Part shown: positions 63,501 through 64,000 of the stretch, piece after piece
How positions within the stretch are numbered: position 1 is the first letter of the stretch
How the letters are laid out: each line of letters starts with the position of its first letter
DNA from: Paraburkholderia sp. BL21I4N1
GTDB taxonomy: Bacteria > Pseudomonadota > Gammaproteobacteria > Burkholderiales > Burkholderiaceae
Direction of reading: 5' to 3'
Length of the DNA stretch: 64,000 nt
Assembly (NCBI RefSeq): GCF_002973525.1
Contig: NZ_PVEN01000002.1
Location: 496,001-560,000 of the forward strand
Notes under the pieces: model-generated
What the model was told of the DNA's origin: nothing
Database searches by the model: none
The model's input: the letters and a program-made list of their open reading frames with translations, nothing else
Made by a program: the position numbers and the translations under genes

Positions 63501-63644
63501 GTGCCACGGCACATGTTGTTAAGCGCTATAGGCAGGATCGGCGGCATAGAAAAATACCATTGTAAAACAACGGGATACCTTCTTTCGTCATGCCTCAAAC
63601 CTTTGACTAGAGGCTCTTGGTACGAGAAGGTAAGTATGTAGGCA
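63501..63644 (+). promoter_or_regulatory. palindrome, leader C copy 2 and variant class A promoter for 63688
   Basis: GTGCCACGGCAC (63501-63512). Leader from 63546 nearly identical to the 61775 copy. Core TTGGTA (63617-63622), 16 nt, TAGGCA (63639-63644), GCGATCGACGC leader. Confidence 0.6.
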
Positions 63645-63687
63645 GCGCGATCGACGCAATGCCAAAACCACCCCAAGGAGCCCCACC

Positions 63688-64000
63688 ATGGCATCGAAAC
63701 TGACCCAAGCCGTTCAAGACGCGATCCTCGCCAGCGTCGAGCTGAACGACATCGAGACGTTCGACGACGGACACGATCCGGAGGTCTACAGCACCAACGT
63801 CTACGTCGACGTGACCATCGACGGCACGACCTACACCGTCGTGCATGAGCGCGGCACGGACGGCGAGGTGGAACGCGCACCGGACGACGGTTGCGGCATC
63901 GTCGACGTCTACGTTGCCGTCATGAAGCTGACCGGCGAGTACAACGACGAAGAAGCGGACGACGTGCTGGACATTTTCGAGCACAAGTCGGAAGACCACG
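63688..64000 (+). CDS. hypothetical protein, partial at the window edge
   Basis: Open for 104 codons to the end of the window. Acidic; VDVTIDGTTYTVVHERGTDGEVERAPDDGCG is homologous to the centre of 54319-54780. AAGGAGCCCCACC ribosome site shared with 54319 and 61919. The C-terminus lies outside. Confidence 0.6.
   Translation, partial: MASKLTQAVQDAILASVELNDIETFDDGHDPEVYSTNVYVDVTIDGTTYTVVHERGTDGEVERAPDDGCGIVDVYVAVMKLTGEYNDEEADDVLDIFEHKSEDH

Overview
The window is GC-rich, densely packed DNA from a proteobacterium. It holds a canonical CTGT-N8-ACAG LexA box in front of umuDC, and the beta/gamma-proteobacterial type of SOS box is the main taxonomic clue. There are no rRNA or tRNA genes and no core metabolism. 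The content is accessory: about 50 mostly very small, poorly conserved genes plus a block of anti-phage and DNA-processing genes. A megaplasmid, integrated plasmid or large genomic island is the best guess; I see no replication or partition protein and cannot tell which.

Layout. (1) 1-10.6 kb: small cassettes (an integrase-repeat/nuclease fusion, XRE-like and double-HTH proteins, a UDG-fold protein, TerD, hypotheticals), interrupted at 4315-7694 by a complete 3.38-kb transposon with 25-bp terminal inverted repeats, a 9-bp target duplication, its own transposase and two passenger genes. (2) 10.7-33.6 kb: a defence and DNA-processing island. It holds a single-chain Type ISP restriction-modification enzyme, a helicase IV-like UvrD helicase, a HEPN-like gene, a restriction-fold nuclease, umuDC, a SPARSA-type Sir2-APAZ/short-Argonaute pair followed by two HEPN-like genes, a tightly overlapped nuclease/membrane/RHG-protein operon, and an unusual protein with two tandem adenine-methylase domains. 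(3) 33.7-41.4 kb: ankyrin and hypothetical genes, six of them preceded by the same 42-bp inverted-repeat element. (4) 41.4-64 kb: a long array of ankyrin, small membrane, secreted and hypothetical genes, most with their own promoter.

The strongest pattern is regulatory. Outside the defence island I aligned by eye 25 promoters of one type (TTGAC, exactly 16 nt, TAGGTT-like, usually with CYGC just before the -10). Many carry an upstream 12-bp palindrome GTGCCNNGGCAC whose distance to the -35 falls into discrete classes (3-9, 23-26, 35-36 bp). In 33.6-40.2 kb a second code replaces it: TGAGTCG, 27-28 nt, CGACTCA, then exactly 22 nt to a YACTGR-like -10 (44 nt in one case). The cassettes therefore appear to form two coherently controlled, physically separated gene sets of unknown function, flanking the defence genes, which lack both codes. 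Two double-HTH proteins (8502-9167, 38845-39399) and the 493-aa protein at 33770 are candidate regulators; this is inference.

Segmental duplication is frequent: promoter plus 5' gene ends (43.4/43.9 kb), leaders (61.8/63.5 kb), secreted paralogues (48.2, 53.2, 55.2, 55.8 kb), zinc-ribbon modules (58.6/60.3 kb). This suggests the array grows by copying promoter-gene units and swapping their 3' parts.
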